From a bacterium 0.1xD8-71 (lineage in GTDB: Bacteria > Bacillota > Clostridia > Lachnospirales > Lachnospiraceae), in contig RAYR01000020.1 of NCBI GenBank assembly GCA_003612405.1, positions 41,028 through 105,027 of the forward strand: DNA of 64,000 nt. The letters are read 5' to 3'. How positions within the stretch are numbered: position 1 is the stretch's first letter; each line of letters starts with the position of its first letter. Below the pieces are notes generated by a model. That model worked only from the letters and a program-made list of their open reading frames with translations. It was not told the DNA's origin and did not search any database. This document shows positions 9,210-19,018 of this stretch, piece after piece. A program made the position numbers and the translations under genes.

Positions 9210-9243
9210 ACCAGATTTTCCCTTGTCATTATTTTTTATTATT

Positions 9244-10416
9244 TCAGTTACCACTATTTAATTGACTGATATAATAAGTATAAGTTTTTTCTCTTGCTTC
9301 TAATTGATCTTCTTCATTTCCATTTAAAATACCAGTCAACTTTCTAACAGTTACATTCCCATCACATAGTTTATTAAAATTATATCTATCATCATTTGCC
9401 GTACTAGGCTTATAAACACTCCAGTAATATGCTCCTGCTTCCCAAAAGTAATTCTGTGCAACATACAACGCTCCGTCCTCTGCTATCTTGGGATCATTCT
9501 TATAAGCGCTAAAAGATTCATATGCAAACCTTCCTGTCATTTGTACAATACCAGCTCCCCTGTATTTTGCTCCATCTCCTTGATTGACATTTCCTAATTC
9601 CTTTTTTTTGTCCTCTGTTTCATATTTCTCAAAAAATTTGAATATATCATCCCCTTTATATTGCTCAATAAGATAATATCCACCATTTGTTTCCACCTGT
9701 CCCTGTGCTAAAAAGTGCGCAATCCTATTTGGTGTATTAATTCCATAAACATTCAGCACTCTATTAAGTTCATCCACATCCTCCTGTGTTATATCTCTCC
9801 CCTGTTTCTCATTTTTGTATTGTGGCAGGGATGTTATCGTATTATAACTTATAATCTCTCTAAAACTCCATCCAATCCCACTGCCTTTCAGCATCTCAAG
9901 TGTCACATACTCCTCTACTTTAATCACTTCTGTAGTCCCATATACCCTGACCATCTGCCCTGCGTCCTCAAAAAATAGGATTCCGTCCCCATAAAGGCAT
10001 ATCATATAAGAACTCTCTACATTGAGCGCCTCTTCACCATTAAGTTTCGCTCCTTCATAAGTTTCCTGCCATTTCCCAGTCTCTATATAATTTTCTTTCA
10101 AAGTACACCGTTTATCGGGAGAATTTTGGCACCCTGTATAAGATTTTCCCCTCGTAATATCGTTTTCTCCCAATTGCTCAATATCAGATATCATTATATT
10201 TTTTCCATAAACTTTTTTTACAATATGTACTGTTTCATCCTTATTTACTGCTGATGTACATTTCACAAGCGCATTACACGTGCATGGTTGTCCGTTTCCT
10301 TCCTTGCATTTTAACGTATCAATAATAACATCTTTAGACCAATCTGCAATTTCCGTTATAAATTCCTCGTTAATTCCTAACGCCTCTACTATATCCTCTG
10401 CCTTTATTCTACTCAT
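9244..10416 (-). CDS. Effector: PAAR-like (DUF4280-type) domain fused to GH19 glycosidase
   Basis: The 390-residue protein has two parts. Residues 40-175 are a PAAR-like cap: CTCNALVKCTSA, SDIEQLGENDI, YTGCQNSPDKRC, GKWQ, SSYMICLYGDGILFF and AGQ. Residues 205-390 are a GH19 chitinase/endolysin fold: RIAHFLAQGQVETNGG with the catalytic Glu, KYRGAGIVQMTGRFAY, and AGAYYWSV. No signal peptide, as expected for cargo carried on a spike. GH19 enzymes cut beta-1,4 links between amino sugars; many phage members act on peptidoglycan, the likely target here. The gene lies 32 bases after the Hsp70-like gene and overlaps or abuts the RsiV-like lipoprotein gene. It serves as the intact template for the frameshifted effector at 4032-5142. 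Confidence 0.85.
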   Translation of the reverse strand: MSRIKAEDIVEALGINEEFITEIADWSKDVIIDTLKCKEGNGQPCTCNALVKCTSAVNKDETVHIVKKVYGKNIMISDIEQLGENDITRGKSYTGCQNSPDKRCTLKENYIETGKWQETYEGAKLNGEEALNVESSYMICLYGDGILFFEDAGQMVRVYGTTEVIKVEEYVTLEMLKGSGIGWSFREIISYNTITSLPQYKNEKQGRDITQEDVDELNRVLNVYGINTPNRIAHFLAQGQVETNGGYYLIEQYKGDDIFKFFEKYETEDKKKELGNVNQGDGAKYRGAGIVQMTGRFAYESFSAYKNDPKIAEDGALYVAQNYFWEAGAYYWSVYKPSTANDDRYNFNKLCDGNVTVRKLTGILNGNEEDQLEAREKTYTYYISQLNSGN

Positions 10417-10448
10417 TTCTGATCATCCTCTCACTTCACTCATCCCCG

Positions 10449-13046
10449 TTACTTCCTCCCATCAAAGTAACTCTTCACCCATCCCTCATGCTCGAAGGGA
10501 TAGAACTGCTCCTGACCAAGATAAAGTACTTCCTCATTCCTGTATACCGGGACGATCACATAGCCCCACTCCCTGCATTTCTTCCATGCAAAGAAACGGA
10601 TTTCCCGATTAACGATGCTGTCTGTCTCCTTCTGTAAGATACTGTCTCCATATACTTCCCTTATCTGCTCGTAAGTCACTTCCCTGAACTGTTCCGGCTG
10701 ACAGTCAAAGTAAAAATGATAGCGCACCTTTCCTTCGGTGTCTTTTAGGAATAACTGTAATGTCACATCCTCCAGATTCCGGGATACATACCTGGTCTCA
10801 TCCTCCCGTAAGAATCCGTTGACAAGCTCCACTTCCCTGCCATTGTGCGTGAGGGCACTGACCGTATACGGGAGCAGCGGTTTGTCTGAATACAGTTCGA
10901 TATCCGCATATCCCAGCCGTTTATCCCGGATATATTTCAGCGCACCGTCCACGCAGCTCATCTTCAGGTCAATATCGCCCTCGGCTGTACGGTTCCTGCG
11001 CTTAAACTGTATCATCCGTCCCGGCAGGAACTCTTTTAACGCATCCCGGAACAGATCTATCTTACAGGACTGCCCTGTGAGTTTCAGGAAGGAAAACTCT
11101 CCCAGCTTGTCCTCCAGGTATAAGGGCTCCAGAAATTTATGTACAATCCCGTAAATATCGCCTTTCAGAAGCATTTCTACTTCATAGAGATTAAAGATGA
11201 TCTCCGGAAATTCTTTGATCACAGCAAATTCCCGGTCTGTCTTTACCGACAGTTTCCATTTATCCGCCCTGACCCATACAATATCGGACTTTCCCTTTTC
11301 CTCTGAGGACACGCCCACGCGCAGGACGCCTGCCTGCTCATAGAACTGCTTCTTCACCTGTTCCGCCAAGAGAAACAAATGATAGAAATTATTCTTTACC
11401 TTAAAGTAGTCCTCCCTGCTGTGCCGTTCATAATCCTTGAAGCGTGTAGGAATCCACGCTTCCGCCGCTTCATAGGTTTCCTCCAGTGCCTGATAGAGCT
11501 GTTCCACCCCATTTTCATCCACATATCGGTAGACATCTATATCCAGACCATTCAGAATGGCCTCCGTAGGATGGGGCAGACTGCACCCCAGTTTTTCCGC
11601 CATCAGGATTTTCATATACTGCATGATCCGGTAGGTCAGATTGTTACCGCCAAAATCCGTATCCCCGTTCTCATAAGAAGTGTCAATCCGGATATGGTAC
11701 GCTACCCGGTCATCCCGCACACGGAATCTACAGGCACATAAATCTGTAGTCCCTCCCCCACAATCCACGATCAATGCCTGATATTCCGTGTCCGGTCTGG
11801 CACTGCCCGCTTCCAGCATACCGGAAATGGTATTGTAAAGCACCGATACACCTTCATCCAGCATATCCTCCTGTAGGGCGTACTCCGGCAGAATCTCATG
11901 GAATAACTTCTGGAAAAGGAATTTCTGCTTCACCGGACAGGAAATATGAAGCATCCTGATCTTACACTTGAACCTGTCCTCGGTTACCTGAATAATATAG
12001 GCAAAGTATGCCTTGATAATCTCTTTTCTGGTCAGAAAGGTCCTGCGTCCCTCCCTGTCCGTAATCTCCTCTTCTTTCTCATAATCACTGATCCAGCGTT
12101 TCATATCATAGAAAATGCTGAAACCTTCATCCACATAACAGGCATTGGATAAATCCACGGCCTTTTGTCCAAACACCAGCTCTGGCTCCCCCTCCCTGAC
12201 GGATATGACTCCCGCCACGGAAGGCATCAGCTTCCTGCCATCTTCAAAAACCGTATACTGTATCATATTTTTCTCGAATGTCTTGGCAAACGGAGCCCCC
12301 TGGGTATTCTCAAAGTACAGGGAATCCAGATAGACCCCTGCGGTCGTATTGGTGGAACCAAAATCTATGACCAGCGGCATCCTCAAGGCTATGGGCTCCC
12401 GCACTTCCACATCCATAAGCGGGATACGATACGCCATAAGATGCTCCGGCATCTCATCGGCCAGCCCATAGTAGACAGCATAAATCTTATCCGAATCCTG
12501 CTGTGCAAAGCAGTACAGATCATAATCCTTCAGATCGGCTTCCCGGCAGGACACCTCCTTACCCTTCATCACATACAGGTGCTCTTCATCGTCCCAGCAC
12601 TTATGAAGATAGAAAATCCCGCAGACTTTACTGCCCCCGCTCACAAGGATAGCGTTGGTATCCTCCAAAGATGCCCTGTACGGAATATGTATCCCATCAT
12701 TTTCATCCATTGTGCGGCCGTCATATACAATAATCCGGGAAGGAATGTGCAGTGCTTTATCCGTCACTGTCCGTATTTTCCCCCTGGTAAGCATCTGTTC
12801 CAACGCTTCCTGCCCGCCTGCATTATCCTGCCGGATCAGCATCTGTTCCCTTGTGCCCCGATAGCGCATAATGACATGGATTAATTCTTCCTTGTCCAGA
12901 GGATTTAAGATACCATGGACAATCTTTTCCCTGCGGCAGATTTCCCGAAGCTGATGCGTTGTCATCAGTTCCAGTTCGCTCTGCCTGTACAGTCTCTTCT
13001 TCTCTTCTTTCCCGATTCCATCCCTGTCGAGTATATATCCGCCCAT
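10449..13046 (-). CDS. Hsp70-like ATPase with N-terminal SAP-like domain
   Basis: The 865-residue protein starts at ATG 13046 with AGGAG. Residues 22-65 resemble a SAP/Rho-N helix pair (MTTHQLREICRREKI). Residues 220-690 carry an actin/Hsp70 ATPase: phosphate-1 loop LVIDFGSTNTTAGVYL, phosphate-2 loop ALIVDCGGGTTDLCACR, and an adenosine element at LKLTGQSCKIDLFRDALKEF. The length exceeds DnaK (about 600-640), and the DnaK linker and typical substrate domain are not visible. A J-domain gene (24896-25339) is in the same operon. A dedicated chaperone pair for sheath assembly or disassembly, or for effector loading, is plausible; there is no ClpV in the window. The ATPase call is firm, the role is not. 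Confidence 0.8.
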   Translation of the reverse strand: MGGYILDRDGIGKEEKKRLYRQSELELMTTHQLREICRREKIVHGILNPLDKEELIHVIMRYRGTREQMLIRQDNAGGQEALEQMLTRGKIRTVTDKALHIPSRIIVYDGRTMDENDGIHIPYRASLEDTNAILVSGGSKVCGIFYLHKCWDDEEHLYVMKGKEVSCREADLKDYDLYCFAQQDSDKIYAVYYGLADEMPEHLMAYRIPLMDVEVREPIALRMPLVIDFGSTNTTAGVYLDSLYFENTQGAPFAKTFEKNMIQYTVFEDGRKLMPSVAGVISVREGEPELVFGQKAVDLSNACYVDEGFSIFYDMKRWISDYEKEEEITDREGRRTFLTRKEIIKAYFAYIIQVTEDRFKCKIRMLHISCPVKQKFLFQKLFHEILPEYALQEDMLDEGVSVLYNTISGMLEAGSARPDTEYQALIVDCGGGTTDLCACRFRVRDDRVAYHIRIDTSYENGDTDFGGNNLTYRIMQYMKILMAEKLGCSLPHPTEAILNGLDIDVYRYVDENGVEQLYQALEETYEAAEAWIPTRFKDYERHSREDYFKVKNNFYHLFLLAEQVKKQFYEQAGVLRVGVSSEEKGKSDIVWVRADKWKLSVKTDREFAVIKEFPEIIFNLYEVEMLLKGDIYGIVHKFLEPLYLEDKLGEFSFLKLTGQSCKIDLFRDALKEFLPGRMIQFKRRNRTAEGDIDLKMSCVDGALKYIRDKRLGYADIELYSDKPLLPYTVSALTHNGREVELVNGFLREDETRYVSRNLEDVTLQLFLKDTEGKVRYHFYFDCQPEQFREVTYEQIREVYGDSILQKETDSIVNREIRFFAWKKCREWGYVIVPVYRNEEVLYLGQEQFYPFEHEGWVKSYFDGRK

Positions 13047-13059
13047 CGTATTCTCCTGT

Positions 13060-13752
13060 TCAAAAAATCACCATCTCATCCACCATCATGGTCTCATCCA
13101 CACCTATGATCCCAAAATGATGCCCGTAAAACCAGTGCACCGTCTCCTGCATCGGTAAAAACATTTCCCGCAAAAATGCTGTGCGCTCCCGCTCCCTTTC
13201 AGATTCCTCCACCCCCAGATAGACCAGCAGCTCATAAGCCGTCTCGTTATTCTCATAGATAAAGACCTGCGGATAGAGCCTCAGCATGACTCCCCTGAAT
13301 TCTTCCAGATAATTTCCGGTCTTTAACAGATGCAGATAAGACCTGGCAATATGTTTCTGCTCTTCTTTCGAGAAAAGGGAAAATCGGTATCCTGCTGTCT
13401 GGCCGTATCTCCCTTCCCTTATATCGTGAATAATCAGACTGTAATAAAAATCTTCCCTGGAAAGCCCTTCCCTCAAATCCATCTGCACAATCCAATGCAT
13501 ACAGATATCAAAAAACACTTCCCTTAACTGGGTATAGCCTTCTATATTCCGGTCAAATATCTGTCCCAGTACCTCCCCCAGGCGGTACAGCGGATTAATC
13601 TCCACGCTGTCTTCTTCCGGGCCTTCCTGGTTCAGATCCATGACGGATACTTCTATATAGGGGCTGGGGACGGATGCCTCCGTAAACCGGAGGCTGTCTC
13701 TGCGCCTGCCGTTTCTTTCCGCCTGTAGTACTGCTTCCCATGCGTAGTTCAT
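13060..13752 (-). CDS. Conserved soluble operon protein, possible baseplate part
   Basis: The 230-residue protein starts at ATG 13752 after GGAG and ends 13 bases before the Hsp70-like start. It has a central helical region (LYRLGEVLGQIFDRNIEGYTQ) and no membrane segment. No motif is recognised. Placement between 13765-15012 and the Hsp70-like gene, with very short spacing and the same base composition as the phosphatases, suggests a core component rather than an exchanged cassette. A baseplate or assembly role is a guess from position. Confidence 0.5.
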   Translation of the reverse strand: MNYAWEAVLQAERNGRRRDSLRFTEASVPSPYIEVSVMDLNQEGPEEDSVEINPLYRLGEVLGQIFDRNIEGYTQLREVFFDICMHWIVQMDLREGLSREDFYYSLIIHDIREGRYGQTAGYRFSLFSKEEQKHIARSYLHLLKTGNYLEEFRGVMLRLYPQVFIYENNETAYELLVYLGVEESERERERTAFLREMFLPMQETVHWFYGHHFGIIGVDETMMVDEMVIF

Positions 13753-13764
13753 GCTATTTCTCCA

Positions 13765-15012
13765 CTACCTCTCCAACACTCCCATACACCGATACTCCAG
13801 AAACTCCAACTGTAACTGCGACAGGATATACCGGATCTGAGATTCATACAGATAATCCTCCCGATACTGCTCTTTGGCCTTTATCCGAAGAAGCAGGATT
13901 TTCCTGGTGTCGCCGGTAAACACCCTTACCCCGGTAAAGCTGTTCATATCCCCGGCCAGATACGCTTCATCGGCCTCATCAAGGATTTCATAGCCAAGCA
14001 CCGGTATCTGATATCCGTCCGCCATCTCTTCCACCTTCCGGCCCAGTTCAAGCGGAGTCTGAATGAAATTTCCTGCCTGCTGGGAATACCGGGCCGACAG
14101 GTTGTCCTTTTTCCGGTTGGACAGGACCGGATACCGATACCCTACGGATTGTTCCGGGGTCCCCTGACAGAGTTGATAGATGATGATATCCTCTAATGTT
14201 TCCGCCTTTGTCTTTAATATAATCTTATTTTTCTCATACCTTATGGACAGAATGGCTTCCGCGGCGTCCACAAGATATCCTGCCTCTGTCTCCTGTTCCT
14301 TGGGCAGATAGAAGACATGCTCATAGAACACTTCGTCGATACACGGCACTCTATATTCCCTTGCATGAACGGCAAGCTGCCGGATATTCCATAACAGGAT
14401 CCTGTCTCTTTGGATAAGGTCCGCCCACTTCTCATCCTGTACCACCCAGTCTGTCTCTATGGTCTGTCCGTCCTCCGTCAGGGGCACCAGATCAAAGAAT
14501 CTCTCCGCATGTCCCATATGTATGGTCTGCCAGGGCACATGATTCCCGGTAAACAGTCTGTACAGCCTGTTCATGCCTGCCAGGTACTTGTCGGAAGGTT
14601 TGATCTTGAAGCGGATGCTTTCCCCCGTCTTTTCGCTGATGCCCTGTAAGGTGCCCATTTCCAGGAAGGCTTTACAATCCTTCTCATCCGCCGCCAGATA
14701 GATGGTCTCACAGACCGGCGCCTGTTTCTTCTTCACATCCTCCTCACAGACCGGGAACCAGAAATTGTTAATGGGGTCATAGTCTTTACGGTCAATCACG
14801 GTCATACAGACATGAAAATGCTTCCACGGAATATCCAGTTCCTTCTGTATCCGCTGTTCCAGGGCGTCATACTTGTGCTCCGACCAGGCAATCATCTTAC
14901 CCAGACTCTCCATCAGCAGTTCCTTGGCAAATCTGCGCTCGTCCAGATCATCGATCCGGCGGAGCTGTTCCTGTATGTAGTTCTCGTAATCAAAGGCTTT
15001 TTCCTCTATCAT
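13765..15012 (-). CDS. Conserved 415-residue operon protein, possible baseplate part
   Basis: Soluble protein with charged N-terminal helices (FDYENYIQEQLRRIDDLDERR) and a mixed alpha/beta body. No signal peptide, membrane helix or known catalytic motif. Its ATG immediately follows the TAG stop of the PP2C-TPR gene, so it is translated in step with it. It probably belongs to the core. Its size and soluble nature would suit a baseplate subunit, but sequence alone does not show that. Related proteins carry unhelpful database names, and I would not trust them. Confidence 0.5.
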   Translation of the reverse strand: MIEEKAFDYENYIQEQLRRIDDLDERRFAKELLMESLGKMIAWSEHKYDALEQRIQKELDIPWKHFHVCMTVIDRKDYDPINNFWFPVCEEDVKKKQAPVCETIYLAADEKDCKAFLEMGTLQGISEKTGESIRFKIKPSDKYLAGMNRLYRLFTGNHVPWQTIHMGHAERFFDLVPLTEDGQTIETDWVVQDEKWADLIQRDRILLWNIRQLAVHAREYRVPCIDEVFYEHVFYLPKEQETEAGYLVDAAEAILSIRYEKNKIILKTKAETLEDIIIYQLCQGTPEQSVGYRYPVLSNRKKDNLSARYSQQAGNFIQTPLELGRKVEEMADGYQIPVLGYEILDEADEAYLAGDMNSFTGVRVFTGDTRKILLLRIKAKEQYREDYLYESQIRYILSQLQLEFLEYRCMGVLER

Positions 15013-16836
15013 CTAGTTATTCCCACTCACGGTCCTGTTGGCACTCTCCGCATTTTCCCCGCCGTTTTCATTCTTTTCGTCTTTTTCGCTTTTCTCCTGC
15101 TTAGTCTCGACAATGTCTACTTTGCCCTGTATCTCGTCCGCCTTGTTGGACTTATCCAGCTCTTCATAGATTTCCTTGGCGTACTGGTATTGCAGTTTGG
15201 CCTGTTCGTAGTCTCCTTCTTCCTCATACATCCTGGCCAGTTCTTCAAATTCTTTGGCCTCCGACGCTCTTGTCTCCACTTCCTGCTGTTTTTCGTTCAG
15301 GGCAATGATCTTCTTGTTCAGGAAGGATATCTGTGCCGTATCTTCCATCTTGGTATATTTCTCCAGGGCAATCAGATAAAATACCATGGCCCCGTCATAA
15401 TCGCCGCTGCTGTAGGTCTCATCACCCTGTCTGACCAGTTCCGCTGCGGCCGTCTCGTCCGCCGCCTGTTCGGCGCTTCGCTCCTCTGCCTCTTCTTTCG
15501 CCGCGCTCCACTGCGCGTACAGCTTCTCCAGGGCATCCAGGGCCTGTTGTTTGCCTTCTGTAAAATAAATGGCTGACGCATCTTTCTTGGCATCCAGATA
15601 TCTTTGTTCCGCCATCTCATAACTGCCATAGGCAAGCAGGCTGTCCCCTAAGGAAATATTGTTAAATACCTGTTCATACTGTTCTATCTGCAACAGTTTA
15701 TTCTCGATATAATCAGCCGCTATGTAATCCGCATAGCGGGTTCTGACTTTGGCCGTCAGATAGGCCTCCCCGGCCTCCTCATATTTTCCCTCGTCATAAG
15801 AGTCATCCGCCTGAATCACCGCTTCCAGACAGACCAGATAATTGTTGTAGCGGTTCTGCGCCTCCTTATCCCGCAGCTTCCCTGCTAGCTCCAGGGCCTT
15901 GTCACATTCCTCTTTGGCCCTGATGTAATTGTTGTCCTCTATGTAAGTCTCCGTGTTGGCAAAACACTGCGCCATGTCCTCCCGCTTCTGCCTGCGGCTT
16001 CGCCTCCACAGATAGACCACCGTGCCTATTACAAGCGCCAGTATCAGAATAACCAGAGTAATGATAATTATCTTCTTGATGCGCTTCCTGCGGTTGGGGT
16101 CTACAAACACCTTGTCTATATAGATTGCCGCGAAAGTATAGTTATCCAGGTTTTCCGGCTGTCTGGACAAAAGCAGGTCTTCTACCTTATCACACTCCTC
16201 CAGGGGTTCATTGCCGGTCTCCGCAAATACATCGGAGAGCTCGCCCTCATCTATATTCTCCCATATCCCCCGTGTATACAGCGTGATGATATCCCCATCC
16301 GCCAGTTTCTTCTTTTTGGAGATAAAGGGTTTAAAATGTTCCTTGCCCAGATAGGAATACAGGTTATTGCGCTCTTCATGCTGTGCCAGCTTATCCGCCG
16401 CCAGCCTGTCCGCCTCGACCATATCCTGGCCAAGGGACATATCGGAACTTGCCAGGATCATGCGCCCGTCCCGGTACAGTCTGAGCCTTGTATTGCCGGC
16501 ACAGCCGTAACGAAACTTTTCATAATTGGTCAGCACCACGGTAATGGAGGCTTTTAACTTCTCGTAACTCTTTCCCTTAAGCAGTTCCTTATTGGCATAT
16601 TTCAGATACCTTTTCAGTTTCCTTTTGCTGATTCCCGGCTCGTTATGAAATGCGCTGACGACTGCCTCGATCGCCTTTTTGGCGCTCTGGGAATCCCGCA
16701 TATCCGTGATGCCGTCGGCAATCACATAACAGGCATACTTATCCAGCTCCACAAACCCGAAGTAATCATTATTTTTGAGCCTGCTTCCCTCCTCGGAAAT
16801 AAAAGCAGTCTTGAAACTGCTGTTATACTTTCTCAT
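15013..16836 (-). CDS. Membrane protein with degenerate PP2C domain and extracytoplasmic TPRs
   Basis: The 607-residue protein has three parts. Residues 1-250 have the PP2C fold but altered metal motifs: ACYVIADGITDMRD replaces the usual D-G-M-G-G-H, TRGIWENID stands where S-D-G-L is expected, and DNYTFAAIYI replaces D-N-x-T. Residues about 259-282 form one membrane helix (IIIITLVILILALVIGTVVYL), with KRIKK before and RRSRRQKR after it. Residues 290-570 are helical TPR-like repeats (GDYDGAMVFYLIALEKY, EGDYEQAKLQYQYAKEIYEEL). The last 35 residues are Glu/Lys/Asn-rich. It overlaps the upstream active-looking PP2C gene by four bases (ATGA). It could sense phosphorylation or bind metal-free partners rather than cut phosphate. 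Topology of the TPR part is uncertain. Confidence 0.7.
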   Translation of the reverse strand: MRKYNSSFKTAFISEEGSRLKNNDYFGFVELDKYACYVIADGITDMRDSQSAKKAIEAVVSAFHNEPGISKRKLKRYLKYANKELLKGKSYEKLKASITVVLTNYEKFRYGCAGNTRLRLYRDGRMILASSDMSLGQDMVEADRLAADKLAQHEERNNLYSYLGKEHFKPFISKKKKLADGDIITLYTRGIWENIDEGELSDVFAETGNEPLEECDKVEDLLLSRQPENLDNYTFAAIYIDKVFVDPNRRKRIKKIIIITLVILILALVIGTVVYLWRRSRRQKREDMAQCFANTETYIEDNNYIRAKEECDKALELAGKLRDKEAQNRYNNYLVCLEAVIQADDSYDEGKYEEAGEAYLTAKVRTRYADYIAADYIENKLLQIEQYEQVFNNISLGDSLLAYGSYEMAEQRYLDAKKDASAIYFTEGKQQALDALEKLYAQWSAAKEEAEERSAEQAADETAAAELVRQGDETYSSGDYDGAMVFYLIALEKYTKMEDTAQISFLNKKIIALNEKQQEVETRASEAKEFEELARMYEEEGDYEQAKLQYQYAKEIYEELDKSNKADEIQGKVDIVETKQEKSEKDEKNENGGENAESANRTVSGNN

Positions 16837-17663
16837 ACGAATCCCTCAACCAGAACAATGCTCGCATTATCCTTCTCTTTCTGACTTCCGGCATTAATCT
16901 CTTCTATGATTTCATAAGCTTTCTGCTGACACTTCTTCCTGCCCGCCAAAAGCTCCTCTATGGTCTTCCAGTCCATTCCCTCATAGAGACCGTCACTCAT
17001 CAGCACCACAATATCTCTTTCCCGCAGCCTGATTGGCGTATCGAAGTACTCAATCTCCTTAAATCCGTCCTGCCCCACATAGTTATACATTCTCGTATTA
17101 TCAAGGAGCCGCAGGGCCTCCTGCCTGGTAATCGTCCCCTCAACAAACTTATCCCCTGCCAGCACATCTATGGTATGCCCCGAGGAGACCGGCACAAGAC
17201 TGCCGTTACGGTATACCGCAATCTTGACGTTGCCTGCCAGCGCATAGTACAGATAATTCTCCTTGATCAGCACGGCTCCCACACAGGCGCCGCCCCTGCC
17301 GTCATCCAGCTGCTTTAGAATCTCCGTGTTAATCCGGTGAAATGATTTCCGGAAGAAATAAGCAGGATTCTCGGAAGGCCGGTAGAGACGGAACATATCC
17401 TTCATGGTATCCACGGCAATCCTGGAAGAGACCTTACCTCCATAATTCTTGCCCATACCATCCGCCAGCACTGCCAGAAATCCATCCGTACTCTGACAGA
17501 CTCCATAGTCGTCTTCCTGTACCTGTCTGTCTCCGATCGTCATTGCCTTTCCGATCCGAAACCGTCTGATGATCCTGCCCCGTTCCCCGCTTAAAAACCG
17601 TACGGCAATCAGACAGAGGATAAACAGATAAATCGCCAGAAGCATACCTTCTTCCAATGTCAT
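16833..17663 (-). CDS. Membrane-anchored PP2C-type Ser/Thr phosphatase
   Basis: I start it at ATG 17663, seven bases after GGAGG, giving 276 residues; a longer frame to 17687 is less well supported. A single N-terminal helix (LLAIYLFILCLIAV) precedes a PP2C domain: RQVQEDDYGV, FLAVLADGMGKNYGGK, VVLMSDGLYEGM and DNASIVLV, all with the metal-binding Asp residues. It lies 14 bases after the zinc-ribbon FHA gene and overlaps the PP2C-TPR gene. In the P. aeruginosa H1-T6SS, PppA (PP2C) opposes PpkA to set the phosphorylation of Fha1. The same logic is likely here, but the opposing kinase is not in this window. Confidence 0.82.
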   Translation of the reverse strand: MTLEEGMLLAIYLFILCLIAVRFLSGERGRIIRRFRIGKAMTIGDRQVQEDDYGVCQSTDGFLAVLADGMGKNYGGKVSSRIAVDTMKDMFRLYRPSENPAYFFRKSFHRINTEILKQLDDGRGGACVGAVLIKENYLYYALAGNVKIAVYRNGSLVPVSSGHTIDVLAGDKFVEGTITRQEALRLLDNTRMYNYVGQDGFKEIEYFDTPIRLRERDIVVLMSDGLYEGMDWKTIEELLAGRKKCQQKAYEIIEEINAGSQKEKDNASIVLVEGFV

Positions 17664-17677
17664 AGCATATCCTCCAT

Positions 17678-18172
17678 CTATTCCCATTTGAAATGCTCTC
17701 CACAGAACGAAATGAACAGGAACTGGCTTTCTCCCATCTCAATCACATCATACAGGTGCAGTTCCGTAGGCATATATACCGCCTCATCATTCAGATAGAC
17801 AATCCCGTTACTGTCCCCGGGCAGTATCACCGTCTTACTCTGCTTGGTATCATACACGATGACGCAGTGGTTTCTTCTGGATATCTTATTGTCGCCCAGT
17901 ATCTGAATATCCATATCATCCGCCCTGCCCACAAAATTCTTGCCGGCTATGATCTTGTAGTCTTTGCCTTTTCTGGGGCCTGCCACACAGACAATCCACC
18001 CGCATACCGGATTCTCTTCCTGTAAAAACAAAGCCTCCTCCACTTCTATCTCTGCCTGCCCGACGTCCTGTTTCTCCCTGGTAGCCGTCTCGATATTGCA
18101 GTAAGGGCATATGGTCCCATACCTTCTGCTCGAAAACATATGGCCGTTCTGACATCTGATTAAGTTACTCAT
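17678..18172 (-). CDS. Zinc-ribbon plus FHA domain protein
   Basis: The 164-residue soluble protein has an N-terminal zinc-ribbon-like start (IRCQNGHMFSSRRYGTICPYC, Cys/His spacing seen over residues 6-25), then an FHA domain from about 55 to 160 with NFVGRADDMDIQI and KISRRNHCVIVYD, holding the G-R and S-R-x-N-H contacts that bind phosphothreonine. The phosphatase gene follows 14 bases later. The protein should read the phosphorylation state set by the PP2C and an unseen kinase. The second FHA protein (20051-20593) is membrane bound and has weaker binding motifs. Confidence 0.8.
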   Translation of the reverse strand: MSNLIRCQNGHMFSSRRYGTICPYCNIETATREKQDVGQAEIEVEEALFLQEENPVCGWIVCVAGPRKGKDYKIIAGKNFVGRADDMDIQILGDNKISRRNHCVIVYDTKQSKTVILPGDSNGIVYLNDEAVYMPTELHLYDVIEMGESQFLFISFCGEHFKWE

Positions 18173-18214
18173 AGTATCTTCTTGTCCTTTCTTTGTCTAT
18201 TCTGGTTCCGTACT

Positions 18215-18994
18215 TTATATCTTCTTGTCAATCACTAACCAGGATTCCCTGCCATCCTCATACTCTGAAACAAATGTATATGCGTAACGTGCATCCTCAT
18301 ACTGTATGTAATATACTGTCCCATCCTCGAAATACATAAAACCTTCCTGAATCTCCGTCTCATGAAGGGCCTCCTGTATCTGCGCAAAATTCAGTCCTGC
18401 CAATTCTTCCACCGGGCCTCTGTTTTCATTTGGTGTGAAGATAATGAGTGCCCTTGGCAACGCATACTCCCACGGTTCGCTCATACTGTCATTTCCATAC
18501 TGAATTAATATATCTTCAACCGTGCCAAACGTCACGCCGCCAAAATGGGAATTTAGGTGTCCCCACACGCCGCATACCGATAAATCATCGCTATTCTCAA
18601 TCCGCAGCATTTCTCCCTCTTTCATCCTGAAATATTTCTCATAGATTATGTAAGAATCCTCATCTTCATTTCCCTTCTTTTCCACCAGATCCAGAAGGTC
18701 GTTCTTTAACTGTAATAACTGTAGTTCTTCCTCCCTGTCACGCAGTTGTTCCTGCTGTTCCTTCAGAAATCCTTCCTGTTCCCCGCTCATGGCATACTGG
18801 GGCGGATCCGCAATCTCAAGATTTCTCAAAGACGGCTCTTTCTGCATCTCCTCTTCCCGCGCAGGGTCCGAAACCATATCTACAATCATCGTTTCCTGTT
18901 CTACTTTCCTCTGACAGAGTAAAATGCATCCCGCTATGCAGCCTATGGTGCAGACTGCCATCAGCAGACACTTTACCATAACATGTTTCATCAT
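18215..18994 (-). CDS. Single-pass membrane protein with coiled coil and outer domain
   Basis: The 259-residue protein has an N-terminal hydrophobic helix (KCLLMAVCTIGCIAGCILLC), then a coiled coil of Glu/Gln/Leu (about 70-105, QEQLRDREEELQLLQLK), then a domain ending in strands (YYIQYEDARYAYTFVSEY). The upstream gene (19019-19822) has the same plan and a similar end, so the two are probably distant paralogues. No family recognised. As membrane-anchored outer-facing proteins in tandem between the two FHA genes, they may be stored immunity proteins or parts of a membrane anchor for the apparatus. Confidence 0.55.
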   Translation of the reverse strand: MMKHVMVKCLLMAVCTIGCIAGCILLCQRKVEQETMIVDMVSDPAREEEMQKEPSLRNLEIADPPQYAMSGEQEGFLKEQQEQLRDREEELQLLQLKNDLLDLVEKKGNEDEDSYIIYEKYFRMKEGEMLRIENSDDLSVCGVWGHLNSHFGGVTFGTVEDILIQYGNDSMSEPWEYALPRALIIFTPNENRGPVEELAGLNFAQIQEALHETEIQEGFMYFEDGTVYYIQYEDARYAYTFVSEYEDGRESWLVIDKKI

Positions 18995-19018
18995 CCATCC
19001 CTCTTCATACTTTCCATA

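Noticed and set aside
12165..12884. Plus-strand open frame of 239 codons
   Set aside because: Antisense to the Hsp70-like gene, whose motifs are clear; no start signal.
14812..15576. Plus-strand open frame of 254 codons with hydrophobic look
   Set aside because: Antisense across two operon genes; the apparent helices reflect codon bias of the Glu/Lys-rich TPR protein on the other strand.
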